Assembly: GCF_002849855.1 (NCBI RefSeq)
Contig: NZ_CP018617.1
Coordinates: 1,302,001-1,366,000, forward strand
Length of the DNA stretch: 64,000 nucleotides
Direction of reading: 5' to 3'
Source: Vibrio azureus
GTDB taxonomy: Bacteria > Pseudomonadota > Gammaproteobacteria > Enterobacterales > Vibrionaceae
Under the pieces are notes generated by a model, which made no database searches, was not told the origin of the DNA, and worked only from the letters and a program-made list of their open reading frames with translations. Below, piece by piece: positions 54,476 through 63,617 of this stretch. Numbering within the stretch: position 1 is the stretch's first letter; each line of letters begins with the position of its first letter. The position numbers and the translations under genes were made by a program.

Positions 54476-56932
54476 TTATGCGGATTGATCTAATTGAGGC
54501 TGATAAATAGCGGCTTCTAACTCATTAACGGCCTCTAAATATTGCGGTTTCCCACCAAAGCCTTTTTTGATGATTTCTATCGGTCGGCCCATTGCATCGA
54601 ATGGCTTTACTTTTAGAACGTGAATGTTTTCAATCTCTTGAACGCCTTCGTCAGCATATTTTTCAAGTAGATTATTCAATACCTGCTGTGCTGTTTCACC
54701 ATACTTAGTAAAGTAATTACGCTTTTTAACGTTATCAGCGCGCTCTTTTCGAGTTAATGGCGGTTGGTCATATACAACGTGACATATCATATCAAATGGG
54801 TCCATCTCTTTGCCCACTTCATGTTCCAGTGCTTCCCAAATAACACCCAGTTCAGCAAGTTCATCAATGATGGCTTGCTTACGATCTGCATCATTCCAAC
54901 GCTTAGTAAAATCGTCTAACGAGGAAAATTGCGTTGCCATGGCCTTTCGTGTGTAGTCTCTAAATGATTCTGTCACCAGTTTGCCGTCACTGTCATAATA
55001 CTGCACACGCTCGGCAACTTTGGTTACAGGCACTCCCGACACATAGAACTTTCTTATTTCTTCTTGAATCGGCTCCTCTACTCCTTCAGGGGAATCACCT
55101 CCATTCGTTGGTGTATAAGGAGGTGTCGTTGGTTCTGAGATTGTGGTCGGGTCGATGTCATCATCAAACGGACAACCATCAATGCCTTCACCCTCCATTC
55201 CATCAACGATATCATCAAGCTCACCTTGATCTTCAAAGTCAGAAGGTTTGGTGACTTTCACTCGCTCTGGCATGCCATCAAAACGTTCATCGGCAAAAAG
55301 CTCCGTTGCTTTTTTAAAGTCGAGAATAGAAAACCACAATTTATCAAATCGTTCGTCAATGCGCGTACCTCGTCCAATGATCTGCTTAAATTTAGTCATG
55401 GATTTAATCGATGAATCAAGCACAACTAATTTGCAGGTCTTAGCATCCACTCCGGTCGTCATCAGTTCAGATGTCGTCGCAATCACGGGGTACGGTTTTT
55501 TAGGGTTAATGAAGTTATCAAGCTGAGCCTTACCGATTTCATCATCTCCGGTAATTTTCATTACGTACTTTTCATTTTTCGCCATTTGATCGGGGTTGCA
55601 ATTAGCGATAGCTCGACGCATACGCTCCGCATGATCAATATCGTTACAAAAGACGATGGTTTTTGCCATTGGATCAGTGCGCTTTAAATAGTTCGTGATG
55701 GTTTGAGCAACTAATTCGGTGCGCTCATCAATCACCATTGTGCGATCGAAGTCTTTCTGGTTGTAGATTCGGTCTGTAATCGTTTCACCGTGTTTATCTT
55801 TCTGCCCTTTGGTTGGCCGCCATCCCTGTAAATCAACGTCTAAATCGACACGAATCACTTTATAAGGCGCAAGGAAGCCATCTTCAATACCTTGCTTTAA
55901 TGAATAGGTATAGACAGGCTCACCAAAATATTCGATGTTAGAAACTTCATCGGTTTCTTTTGGTGTTGCGGTCAAGCCGATTTGAGTTGCAGAACTGAAA
56001 TACTCTAAAATTTCACGCCATGCACTATCTTCCGAAGCACTTCCCCGGTGGCACTCATCGACGACAATTAAATCAAAGAAATCTGGGCTTACGTTTTTAA
56101 AAATTTTCTTGTGTTCTTCCTGACCTGTTATAGCTTGATATAAACCAAGGTGGATTTCAAAAGCCGGGTCAATATTACGTTTCCCGATCTTAGTCATTGC
56201 CGTCTCGAAAGGCTGAAAATCATTATTCTTCGTTTGATCCACTAAGATATTACGGTCAGCCAAAAACAAAATGCGTTTTTTAGCACCTGATTTCCATAAA
56301 CGCCAAATGATTTGAAATGCCGTATAGGTTTTTCCTGTTCCTGTCGCCATCACTAATAAGACTCGGTTTTGCCCTTCAGATACCGCTTCAATCGTTTTAT
56401 TTATGGCATTAAGTTGATAATAACGCGGTGACTTACCACTCCCATCATCATAATAATCTTGATTGATCAGAGGGATCTGCTCATCGGAATACCCCTTCCA
56501 TTGACAGTACTTTTCCCAAAGAGCTTGGGGAGATGGAAAGTCTTCGAGTCTGATCTCAGTTTCCAGCTGACTGGAGTTGGTCTTATCATGAAATATAAAT
56601 CCATCCCCATTACTGGCAAAAACAAACGGAACATCTAGAAGAGACGCATAATCCAAGCCTTGCTGCATTCCTTTGCCAATTTCATGCTTATTCGCTTTTG
56701 CCTCGACAACGGCAAGTGGCATGCTGGGCTTGTGATATAGGACAATATCAGCAGATTTTACTTTTTTACGGGCAGCAACTTGGCCTCGAACAACCACTTT
56801 ACCGTCACGTAATTTAACTTCTTGACGAATCTGCTCCATTTCATTCCAACCATTGCTTTTGATAGCAGGCAGAATAAATTTTGAAATGATATCGGCTTCA
56901 GAAAGATGAGACTTAGAGAACTTTTCAACCAT
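54476..56932 (-). CDS. hsdR: Type I restriction subunit HsdR (EcoEI-like)
   Basis: An 818-residue motor and nuclease subunit. The N-terminal HSDR_N nuclease domain includes [25 protein letters not shown] with the D...ExK nuclease core (about 50-85). The helicase part follows: motif [16 protein letters not shown], motif [12 protein letters not shown], motif III LTATPKE and motif [10 protein letters not shown]. The C-terminal EcoEI_R-like domain binds the modification core. The length fits the EcoEI-like group. It is the first gene of the restriction operon. Confidence 0.94.
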   Translation of the reverse strand: MVEKFSKSHLSEADIISKFILPAIKSNGWNEMEQIRQEVKLRDGKVVVRGQVAARKKVKSADIVLYHKPSMPLAVVEAKANKHEIGKGMQQGLDYASLLDVPFVFASNGDGFIFHDKTNSSQLETEIRLEDFPSPQALWEKYCQWKGYSDEQIPLINQDYYDDGSGKSPRYYQLNAINKTIEAVSEGQNRVLLVMATGTGKTYTAFQIIWRLWKSGAKKRILFLADRNILVDQTKNNDFQPFETAMTKIGKRNIDPAFEIHLGLYQAITGQEEHKKIFKNVSPDFFDLIVVDECHRGSASEDSAWREILEYFSSATQIGLTATPKETDEVSNIEYFGEPVYTYSLKQGIEDGFLAPYKVIRVDLDVDLQGWRPTKGQKDKHGETITDRIYNQKDFDRTMVIDERTELVAQTITNYLKRTDPMAKTIVFCNDIDHAERMRRAIANCNPDQMAKNEKYVMKITGDDEIGKAQLDNFINPKKPYPVIATTSELMTTGVDAKTCKLVVLDSSIKSMTKFKQIIGRGTRIDERFDKLWFSILDFKKATELFADERFDGMPERVKVTKPSDFEDQGELDDIVDGMEGEGIDGCPFDDDIDPTTISEPTTPPYTPTNGGDSPEGVEEPIQEEIRKFYVSGVPVTKVAERVQYYDSDGKLVTESFRDYTRKAMATQFSSLDDFTKRWNDADRKQAIIDELAELGVIWEALEHEVGKEMDPFDMICHVVYDQPPLTRKERADNVKKRNYFTKYGETAQQVLNNLLEKYADEGVQEIENIHVLKVKPFDAMGRPIEIIKKGFGGKPQYLEAVNELEAAIYQPQLDQSA

Positions 56933-57083
56933 ACGGCTATGATTCCAATACTTAATTGTGGCAGATTATACAACAAAGTTTATATGGGTAAAGAATAAGT
57001 GAGTGACGAGATTACAAACGTCGGAAGGGTTGAATAGATTGCTTTGAATCTGCTTACCTCGTATAACTAACCCAAGCAGAAAA

Positions 57084-57132
57084 CTTAGGATTGCTAAGTA
57101 TACAAAAATCAGTAAAACTTAGACAATCTAAG
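57084..57132. promoter_or_regulatory. Two predicted Xre operators upstream of xre
   Basis: CTTAGGATTGCTAAG (57,084-57,098) and CTTAGACAATCTAAG (57,118-57,132) are inverted repeats of the form CTTAG-N5-CTAAG, 34 bp apart start to start. They lie in the intergenic region shared with the divergent hsdR gene, so binding could control both xre and hsdR. Confidence 0.75.
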
Positions 57133-57161
57133 TCAACCAAAGGCTGAATAGAAATGTATCA

Positions 57162-57470
57162 GTGCAAAAAGACAACCCCATCCCAGCGAGGCTCAAAGCT
57201 GCGCGTAAAAAAGCAAAGATCACCCAAAGAGATTTGGGGGTGAAGATAGGCATGGAACCAAGTTCAGCCAGTGGGCGTATGAATCATTACGAGAAAGGTC
57301 GGCATGTACCTGATATTGGTACACTTGAACGTATGGCTGAAGAATTAGGTGTACCGCTAAACTACTTTTTCTGTAGGAGCGAATTAAGCGCTGAGTTAGC
57401 GTGTGTAATTGATAAGTTGAGTGATGAAGAGAAGGCGGCATTGTTGGAAAAGCTGTGCAAGCAAATCTAG
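57162..57470 (+). CDS. Xre-family transcriptional regulator
   Basis: A 102-residue HTH_3/Cro-C1 repressor. The helix-turn-helix spans KKAKITQRDLGVKIGMEPSS through MNHYEKGRHVPDIGTLERMA (about 14-58), and the C-terminal helix is SDEEKAALLEKLCKQ. The start is GTG at 57,162. Operators precede its own gene and tniQ, so it should repress itself and the tniQ-cas operon. In some I-F3 elements an Xre regulator is known to control targeting genes, in line with this. It is convergent with tnsC, whose end it overlaps by 4 bp. Confidence 0.88.
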   Translation: MQKDNPIPARLKAARKKAKITQRDLGVKIGMEPSSASGRMNHYEKGRHVPDIGTLERMAEELGVPLNYFFCRSELSAELACVIDKLSDEEKAALLEKLCKQI

Positions 57471-58450
57471 CCTAGTAACTGCTCGATGGTTAGTTCATTA
57501 AAAATTTGCTGGACGAATTTTAGTTCACCATTGGCGGCATCAACAACGTATTCCTCATAAGATTCTATTTGTTTTATTACCAGCTCATCGGCGTTAATAG
57601 AAAAAGGATTAGCCTCATCAACACCATAAATCGCCTCGTATCCAAGTCTAAAATCATCGAGTCGAATTGTCTGCCTCCCCAAGTGTAGAGAAGACTCTAT
57701 TGCTGAAGCAATGAGTTCTTTCATATTGCTAAGAATTCCACGACTTGCTGCTAATAATCTAACAGCTGAATCAACGTCTGTTAGGTCGACTTCAAAAGGA
57801 ATTGGGACTGAGGCCTGCATCGCTTCTAACAAATCTAGATAGCGGTCTATCGAGCTATCATCTGTAATTTTAACGTAGGGCAATTCTCTCTTTACCATAA
57901 TCCTACGTTGCCATTGAGAGTCTTCTAGGATCAACTTTGCACTGGGTATTCCTACAAAAACAATAGGCAGTTTACAGTCATCGCTAATCATTTTCAGGCG
58001 GTCTCTGATATCTTGCCTTTCTTTGTGAGATGTGCACTCAAACAACTCTTGGCATTCTTCAATAATAAGAAGTTTTAAGTTTGCCTTTTTAAGACAACCA
58101 ATAACCCTGTCCATCAAGCCGATATCAGATGGTTTAGCTCTACTATTACGATAAGCATTGAGGTTTTTAGCCATCCAAAGTAAGGTTTCATGAAGTGTTG
58201 GTCTAACTCTAGTAAGTAGAACTTCGCTATCGGATAAATTGTTGTCTATGTAGTGTTTAATTGAGGCTGATTTACCCGATCCTGTCCCACCAGTTAGCAG
58301 CATAGATGGGACAAAAGACCCAAAATTTCGACGCCTAACTAACCAATCAAGCCCCGCAAATACTTTTTCTACTTCTGGATAAATTGTAAAAGAGTCATGA
58401 TAATCAGACAAAATTAAATCAATAGGATAATTAAGCGCTGAATTAGGCAT
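57467..58450 (-). CDS. tnsC: TnsC AAA+ ATPase
   Basis: A 327-residue AAA+ regulator that links the TniQ-Cascade complex to the TnsAB transposase. It has Walker A (LLTGGTGSGKSASIKHYI) and Walker B (LKLLIIEECQELFE), with arginine-finger-type residues in GIPSAKLILEDSQWQRR. The best start is the ATG at 58,450, which overlaps the tnsB stop as TAATG and follows AGGAG; an in-frame start 11 codons upstream lies inside tnsB. Length matches I-F3 TnsC. Confidence 0.94.
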   Translation of the reverse strand: MPNSALNYPIDLILSDYHDSFTIYPEVEKVFAGLDWLVRRRNFGSFVPSMLLTGGTGSGKSASIKHYIDNNLSDSEVLLTRVRPTLHETLLWMAKNLNAYRNSRAKPSDIGLMDRVIGCLKKANLKLLIIEECQELFECTSHKERQDIRDRLKMISDDCKLPIVFVGIPSAKLILEDSQWQRRIMVKRELPYVKITDDSSIDRYLDLLEAMQASVPIPFEVDLTDVDSAVRLLAASRGILSNMKELIASAIESSLHLGRQTIRLDDFRLGYEAIYGVDEANPFSINADELVIKQIESYEEYVVDAANGELKFVQQIFNELTIEQLLG

Positions 58451-60357
58451 TAACTGCTCCTCTCTTTTCTTCGTTGATTCCACTTAGAGCGAAAATCATC
58501 AATCGGTTCCACTTTCGTTAAACTTGATTCTTGTTCGTTGACCATTGAAATATCATTCACTGATGTTCTGCTAGAGCTATCACTGTTCAAACCTGTTAAC
58601 TTTGCAGCTTTTTTAGTCCCCTTTGCTTTTCGTTTTCTCTCTGGCAATGACATGGCTTTTAGGTTCGCTTGTTCGCTCTGAATGCGCTCATGTAAAGCTA
58701 TTCTCGCCTTTGCAAGAGATAAAGCATTGATCTCACCTTTTATATACTCTCGATGTATTTTAACTAATCGTTGGTGTACACAAAGGCTCAATTTATCCGT
58801 ATAGCCATCAGCGTTTTTACTTGGCACTTCAATGTAAATTGACAGTTCTTCAAGAAAAACAAAGATCGTAGAGAGATCATCAGGGTCAATTTTAATTTTC
58901 TTTTTTTTAGATTCTTTGGTCTGGGGGTATTGCTTCCTGTATTGTTCCAAAGCTACTGAATCATACTCTAAATGCTTGTACTTTATACCTTTACTCGTTA
59001 AAGTCCCAATATGAAGGAGTCCCATAGTAATACTAAAAGACTTTTCCTGATCCGCTGATAGCTGTTTTGTTGGTAGACATTCAAAACTGTTCTTCCAAGA
59101 CAGGTTTGGAATACGAGTGTGTCTAGAATCTGCTTTAGCATTGTGAACATCTACAATCCATCGGTGCAATTCTTCTACAAATACACTGAAGCGCATCACT
59201 GCATCTTTATCTGGTTTATAATCTTCTTTTTCGAGAACGTTAGAAAATGTCTTACCAGGAACCCAGCCAACAATACCTTGAATAATTTCTCCAAATTTAC
59301 GCTCAATAAAAGGTTTTAACCAAGGTTTTTTTACTCTATTAAAAGTAATATTGATACCACATTCAGTGCAAGCATCATCTAAGCTTTTAGACCAAAACTC
59401 AGGGCCGTTATCTACAACTAAATTTTCTATCTTCCCATTACATAACCATTCATTTTCAAATTTGATAGGCAAGTTAGATATATAATCTTTATTCTTTATA
59501 GAGTGAATAATAGCTTTTGAGACAGATACATAACTTGGAGCATTAAAGCCTAAATGAAAGCCTATGATACATCCGCTAAAAACATCAACTAATAGTGTTA
59601 AATAAGCTCTGCCTAAGGGGATGAGTAGATCATCATGGAGTAATATTAAATCTAATGGAGTATGGTCAATTTCGACTCGCTCAAGGATTCGAGTGGGCAT
59701 TTTAACGGATTGATAATAGTGATAAAGCTTATCAGCATAATATTTGCCATGCCTAGCAAGTACGATGTTATAAGGTTGTTCTTTCTTTATTCTTTTCTTA
59801 AATGTTTGGTATGAGACGATAGGAACTTGCCCAGAAATCACTTGCTCATTTGCTATCGTTATCTCGTCACAATAAAATTGATATGCAGCGCTTATTGATG
59901 GTCTAACACTATCAAGAAATCTTTCTAACGCTCTTTCATAAAAGGCTTCATCGCCAGTCTTTCTGGCAACACGATTACCTTTTAAATAATTCTTATCAAC
60001 CAAACTTATGAGATTTCCATCACTTTTAGTAAAATTTTTTTGCCACCTGATCAATGTTTTATAACTAGGTTTAGGTATAGAAACATTGGAACTATATTTA
60101 TCAATCAAAGGGTCGAGATTTCTGGGAGTCCAGCCGCCTCTAAGTTCATTTTCAATTAAACAAAGTAATTTGTACCGTTCTAGCGCCTTTTCTTTTTGCT
60201 CAGGCGGGAAGGAAGCTAAATCTCGTTCATATGTCTGAGTCTTAGCTAATGAATTGTATTGGAGTTGAGTTCTTATAGTTTCTGGATGAGAAAGAAACTC
60301 TTGCTCAATGGCTTCAGAGTAGGCAGGGTCGAATTCATCTTTTATTCGTCGACTCAT
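58450..60357 (-). CDS. tnsB: TnsB DDE transposase
   Basis: A 635-residue retroviral-integrase-type transposase that binds the CCATAARRTGTCC end sites and joins the 3' ends. Catalytic residues are D231 (VEIDHTPLD), D316 (VVDNGPEFW) and E352 (KPFIERKFGEI). An N-terminal HTH region (about 1-130) binds DNA and a C-terminal tail (about 560-635, rich in Lys and Ser) probably contacts TnsC. It is separate from TnsA, not fused, with adjacent stop and start. Confidence 0.95.
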   Translation of the reverse strand: MSRRIKDEFDPAYSEAIEQEFLSHPETIRTQLQYNSLAKTQTYERDLASFPPEQKEKALERYKLLCLIENELRGGWTPRNLDPLIDKYSSNVSIPKPSYKTLIRWQKNFTKSDGNLISLVDKNYLKGNRVARKTGDEAFYERALERFLDSVRPSISAAYQFYCDEITIANEQVISGQVPIVSYQTFKKRIKKEQPYNIVLARHGKYYADKLYHYYQSVKMPTRILERVEIDHTPLDLILLHDDLLIPLGRAYLTLLVDVFSGCIIGFHLGFNAPSYVSVSKAIIHSIKNKDYISNLPIKFENEWLCNGKIENLVVDNGPEFWSKSLDDACTECGINITFNRVKKPWLKPFIERKFGEIIQGIVGWVPGKTFSNVLEKEDYKPDKDAVMRFSVFVEELHRWIVDVHNAKADSRHTRIPNLSWKNSFECLPTKQLSADQEKSFSITMGLLHIGTLTSKGIKYKHLEYDSVALEQYRKQYPQTKESKKKKIKIDPDDLSTIFVFLEELSIYIEVPSKNADGYTDKLSLCVHQRLVKIHREYIKGEINALSLAKARIALHERIQSEQANLKAMSLPERKRKAKGTKKAAKLTGLNSDSSSRTSVNDISMVNEQESSLTKVEPIDDFRSKWNQRRKERSS

Positions 60358-60987
60358 TTAGTATACCGAAACTGTACTATTTTCGTTTAACAATTCTAGA
60401 TCAAGGTCTATTTTAGCTCTTCCTACAGCAATCAAACGAAGAACTGATGCAAAAACTTCTCCTAAAGTAAAACCACTAATTCTTCGTGCCAACACAGAAA
60501 TTTTAACAACTTCTGATAAAAGCAACTCTGCAAAAACGATATCGATCAAAGAATCATCTGCAATGCACCCACTGTAACGATGCACCATTTGACTATTTTT
60601 TAAGAAGTAACCCGCTCGGATCTGTCTATCTGTCACTAATATCAAGTTAAAGCCAAGCAGTTCTGCTGCTCGCTTTCTAGACTGAAACTTTAGTTTAAAT
60701 TCTTTACTCAATGTTTTTGAATAGGGTTTGATCTCCATGAAGCTGTGGCAACCATCATCATATACAACAAAGAAATCAGGGGTGTAAGGCAGCTGCTTTC
60801 CATCAAAGTCATAGAAAAAGCCTCTAGGCTGCGATTCAAAACTCACCACATTAGGGTCGTACTCAAAGTGATAGCAACAGTCTCTTTCAAGGCTTCCCTC
60901 ACACATAATCGAGCCTTGGTTCTTTGCACTAGCAAACTTAAAGATATTTTTGTTCGGCGAAGGTTTTCGAAGATTACGAATATACAT
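60358..60987 (-). CDS. tnsA: TnsA endonuclease
   Basis: A 209-residue Tn7-type nuclease that cuts the 5' ends so that the element moves by cut-and-paste. The restriction-like core has the EGSLERD helix, YTPDFFVVYDDG with the catalytic Asp, and FMEIKPYSK with the Lys (E...D...xxK arrangement). The C-terminal domain (about 110-209) contacts TnsC. The ATG at 60,987 (MYIRNLRKPS) follows GGACTCTT and is preferred over a start 12 codons upstream. It lies 108 bp from the transposon end. Confidence 0.93.
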   Translation of the reverse strand: MYIRNLRKPSPNKNIFKFASAKNQGSIMCEGSLERDCCYHFEYDPNVVSFESQPRGFFYDFDGKQLPYTPDFFVVYDDGCHSFMEIKPYSKTLSKEFKLKFQSRKRAAELLGFNLILVTDRQIRAGYFLKNSQMVHRYSGCIADDSLIDIVFAELLLSEVVKISVLARRISGFTLGEVFASVLRLIAVGRAKIDLDLELLNENSTVSVY

Positions 60988-61028
60988 AAGAGTCCTATTG
61001 TTGTAATAAAACAACCAAATCAAGCTTA

Positions 61029-61095
61029 GGACATTTTAAGGGTTTTAAAAGGACACTTTATGGTTTTTTTTGGACACTTTATGGTTTCAGCGACA
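61029..61095 (-). repeat. Target-proximal transposon end with TnsB-type sites
   Basis: Sites inverted relative to the other end lie at 61,072-61,084 and 61,051-61,063 (both GGACACTTTATGG), with a weaker one at 61,029-61,041 (GGACATTTTAAGG), spaced about 21 bp. The extreme end is TTTCAGCGACA. The weakest site is close to the tnsA promoter, so TnsB binding may limit tns expression. Confidence 0.88.
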
Positions 61096-61100
61096 AACGC
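61096..61100. repeat. Target-site duplication (AACGC), right copy
   Basis: Matches 35,691-35,695. It lies 21 bp after the AraC-gene stop codon, so the insertion leaves that gene intact. Confidence 0.95.
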
Positions 61101-61121
61101 AGAGCACCCCACCATACAACC

Positions 61122-61910
61122 CTAAAGTAGACGGTTCTTATACTGTTCAGGTGTCATTCCTGAGTATTTCTTAAACATGGCAATAAATGGGCTTGCTTGG
61201 TTATAACCTAATGTTAATGCGACTTCTTTTACTGGTCGCCCTTTGCGTAATAACTCCATGGAATGTAAATAGCGCACGCGCAGTCGCCATTCTGTGAAGC
61301 TCATCCCGAGCTCACTTTGACAATGTCGTGCAAGGGTTCGCTCTGTGGTGTGCACCTTTTCTGCCCACACCGCCAGACTGATCTCATCGGTAGGCGACTC
61401 CTCGACGGCTTTGAGAATCGGTTTCAAGTATTTATTGTCTGTTGTCGGCAAAAAGTGATGTTCAACATCTTGAGTAGCCAGTTGGTCGAGCAAGACCTGT
61501 ACCAAGCGCTTGTCTTCTCGGCTGGTAGCAATGTTTATGTCGCGTTGACGAAAGTCTTCCACAATCGCAGACACAATCGGGGTAACTTTGATCAAACTGG
61601 TCTGGCTGGGGAAGGATTCTGTCAACTTAGGGGCAATATTGAGCGAACAATATTCGAGGGGTTTGCGATTATAGCTGGTATGGCGAACCCCAGCAGGTAC
61701 CCAAATCGCCAAGTGAGGTGGTGCTAAAAATCGTGTATCTTCGGCTTCCATTTCCAAGATTCCGCCACTGATTAATTGCAATTGCCCCCAAGTATGGCTG
61801 TGGATACGCGTTTCCGTATTCGATAGGAAGGCCTCAAAATTCATAAATACATCCGATGGAGCCTGCTCGATCGATAAAGAAGGATGAAGATTCCGCTGAT
61901 TCTTTTTCAA
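61122..61910 (-). CDS. AraC-family transcriptional regulator (transposon target gene)
   Basis: A 262-residue regulator with an N-terminal cupin sensor (HSHTWGQLQLISGGILEMEA ... APPHLAIWVPAGVRHTSY, about 38-85) and a C-terminal double helix-turn-helix (WAEKVHTTERTLARHCQSEL ... ALTLGYNQASPFIAMFKKYS, then GMTPEQYKN). It is divergent from an EamA-type exporter, which it probably regulates. Its last helix codons (61,147-61,178) are the protospacer of CRISPR spacer 3. The transposon has inserted just behind the stop codon, a position that does not harm the gene. Confidence 0.9.
   Translation of the reverse strand: MKKNQRNLHPSLSIEQAPSDVFMNFEAFLSNTETRIHSHTWGQLQLISGGILEMEAEDTRFLAPPHLAIWVPAGVRHTSYNRKPLEYCSLNIAPKLTESFPSQTSLIKVTPIVSAIVEDFRQRDINIATSREDKRLVQVLLDQLATQDVEHHFLPTTDNKYLKPILKAVEESPTDEISLAVWAEKVHTTERTLARHCQSELGMSFTEWRLRVRYLHSMELLRKGRPVKEVALTLGYNQASPFIAMFKKYSGMTPEQYKNRLL
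61147..61178 (-). other. Protospacer of the self-targeting guide, PAM at 61,179-61,180
   Basis: On the minus strand this reads codons for MFKKYSGMTP within the AraC C-terminus, preceded by CC. The PAM-distal end is 46 bp from the target duplication, in the 46-51 bp range expected for I-F transposon insertion. Confidence 0.93.
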
Positions 61911-62006
61911 ACTTGTCTTCCTATCACTTACTATGTCTGATTATAGATACTTATAATTATAAAGACCTGACAGACTATCGTCACTATGATTCTTTGTGAG
62001 GTTCCT

Positions 62007-62903
62007 GTGGTCTACTTGCTTCCGTTGTTTACCGTTATTATCTGGGGTGGAAATGCCATCATAAATAAGATGGCCGCAGAGGCGATTGAGCCAAGTGCGA
62101 TGAGCTTTTATCGCTGGTTTGTTGCCATGCTTATACTGACCCCATTTTGTTTACCTCGTATCATCAAAGAGTACACCATCATCCGCCCTTATCTGACTAA
62201 ATTAGCTTTTCTCGCATTATTGGGCATGGTGCTGAACCAATCTTTAGGGTACTACGCGGGGCTGACGACCACAGCCTCTAATATGGTACTCATTACTTCT
62301 CTGGTCCCACTGATTAGCGTGTTTCTCAGTTTGCCTTTATTGGGTAAATCGGTTTCGGCATTGAGTGTGACTGGGGGCATTATCTCTTTGTTAGGTTTGG
62401 CGTTTATGCTTGGTCAGGGAGACATCACTTATTTTGTGCATCAAGAGATGGTGCAAGGTGACACTCTGATGCTGTTGGCTGCACTGAGTTACGCCTTGTA
62501 TTGTGTGTTGCTTAAACGCTGGAAAATGCCATTTAGCAGCATGACTCTGGTCTACATGCAAGGTGGATTTACACTGATGATGCTTTTACCACTTTGGCTA
62601 ACCAGTGATGAGCTACTCCCAAGCCAGAGTGCTCTCCCACTGATCGCTTATGCTGGTATCGCAGCCTCTATTTTTGCCCCTTTAATGTGGGTCAAATCGA
62701 TCGATTTAATCGGAGCGGATTCTAGTGCCATGTTCATGAATCTTATGCCTGTGATTTCGATAACACTCGCGGCAACGATTTTAGGTGAAAAAGTGCACAC
62801 CTATCATCTCATTGGTGGGCTGTTGGTCATCGCGGGAGTTTTACTCGCACAAGTCAAAACCGACAAAAAGTCTCCCATGGCCAAAGCCGCTGCAGCCCCT
62901 TAA
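62007..62903 (+). CDS. EamA/DMT-family exporter
   Basis: An about 298-residue inner-membrane transporter with ten predicted helices in two EamA repeats. The first repeat begins LLPLFTVIIWGGNAIINKMA; the second begins TLMLLAALSYALYCVLLKRW and ends PVISITLAATILGEKVHTYH. It probably exports an amino acid or other metabolite. The GTG at 62,007 follows TGAGGTTCCT and gives the usual family N-terminus; an upstream in-frame ATG at 61,986 would add 7 residues. It is divergent from the AraC regulator, sharing the 75-95 bp promoter region. Confidence 0.88.
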   Translation: MVYLLPLFTVIIWGGNAIINKMAAEAIEPSAMSFYRWFVAMLILTPFCLPRIIKEYTIIRPYLTKLAFLALLGMVLNQSLGYYAGLTTTASNMVLITSLVPLISVFLSLPLLGKSVSALSVTGGIISLLGLAFMLGQGDITYFVHQEMVQGDTLMLLAALSYALYCVLLKRWKMPFSSMTLVYMQGGFTLMMLLPLWLTSDELLPSQSALPLIAYAGIAASIFAPLMWVKSIDLIGADSSAMFMNLMPVISITLAATILGEKVHTYHLIGGLLVIAGVLLAQVKTDKKSPMAKAAAAP

Positions 62904-63114
62904 TGACTTTTAATGAATGAGTGACCTTTGATGAATGATTGAGGGAATCATCCTATCTGAACCACCAGCTACAGATGAATGCACTCCCTCTCAATGATAA
63001 AAAAAGATCAATGCCAAGTTGTCATCAATCTTTCACGATAGTTTGCTTAAATCGAACTATGATTTTCTGACGTTACCCATTTATCCTTGATCGAGTGTCA
63101 ATTTTTAAGCAAAT

Positions 63115-63165
63115 TCTGAAGAATACATCGCTCTGAATCAAGCATCTTGAAATCACTTGGATGCA
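63115..63165. repeat. Partial copy of the CCTCAAGATGC repeat
   Basis: CGCTCTGAATCAAGCATCTT and the following CACTTGG match the inner end of the 267-bp element at 29,282 in inverted form. The 290-bp gap 62,904-63,193 holds no gene. Confidence 0.45.
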
Positions 63166-63193
63166 GTATTGGAATAATACAGTTTTGGAATAA

Positions 63194-63463
63194 ATGGGTG
63201 TTGAAAATAGCAAAGGTCCCGCAGTGAAAGAAACCACTCTTAATGAAAATACGCTCATGGATTTACAATCCGTGGAATACCAATGGGTACGCGCCATGTA
63301 CGCAGAAGGCTATGACAACCATGAAATGAATCATTACATCCAAGCTTGCTTTGGTGGTGATTCCACCTTCGCAGAGTTATTTCGACGAGTCGCTCTTCAA
63401 CAAGAAAGCCTGTATACCCTTTTGCAATATCTCGGCTGCGCACCTTCAAGCAGAGAGTTCTAG
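63194..63463 (+). CDS. Small hypothetical protein
   Basis: An 89-residue protein of unknown family beginning MGVENSKGPAVKETTLNENT, with a predicted helical core (LQSVEYQWVRAMYAEGYDNHEMNHY read in parts). An internal ATG at 63,257 is another possible start. There are no membrane segments and no known motif. It lies between two copies of the dispersed repeat. Confidence 0.5.
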   Translation: MGVENSKGPAVKETTLNENTLMDLQSVEYQWVRAMYAEGYDNHEMNHYIQACFGGDSTFAELFRRVALQQESLYTLLQYLGCAPSSREF

Positions 63464-63547
63464 CTAAGCTTTGAGCGAAAACACTCTGTTTACATTGATT
63501 ACTCTTAATTTTGCTTACTTCTTCTCATGTGTCTCTGATTTTATCTT

Positions 63548-63595
63548 CTAAGCTCTAACCCAAGTCAGCTCAAGATGCTGGGTATATCACATCTA
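63548..63595. repeat. Short CTCAAGATGC inverted-repeat copy
   Basis: AACCCAAGTCAGCTCAAGAT followed by GCTGGGTAT resembles the joined ends of the MITE-like element at 29,282, with the interior deleted. Confidence 0.4.
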
Positions 63596-63617
63596 TCACA
63601 CACTTAGGAGAAGTCAC

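Larger units (their letters stand above)
35696..61095. mobile_element. Complete type I-F3 CRISPR-associated Tn7-like transposon (25.4 kb)
   Basis: Both ends begin TGTCGCTGAAACCATAA when read inward, agreeing at 22 of the first 24 bases, and are flanked by a 5-bp duplication. The element encodes TnsA, TnsB, TnsC, TniQ and a Cas8/5-Cas7-Cas6 set with a short array, and no Cas1, Cas2 or Cas3. This is the gene set of RNA-guided I-F3 transposons. The tnsA end faces the target gene, as the right end of Tn7 faces glmS. Cargo includes a type I restriction system, a P-loop GTPase and a type VI effector cassette. All core genes look intact, so it is probably functional. Confidence 0.96.
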
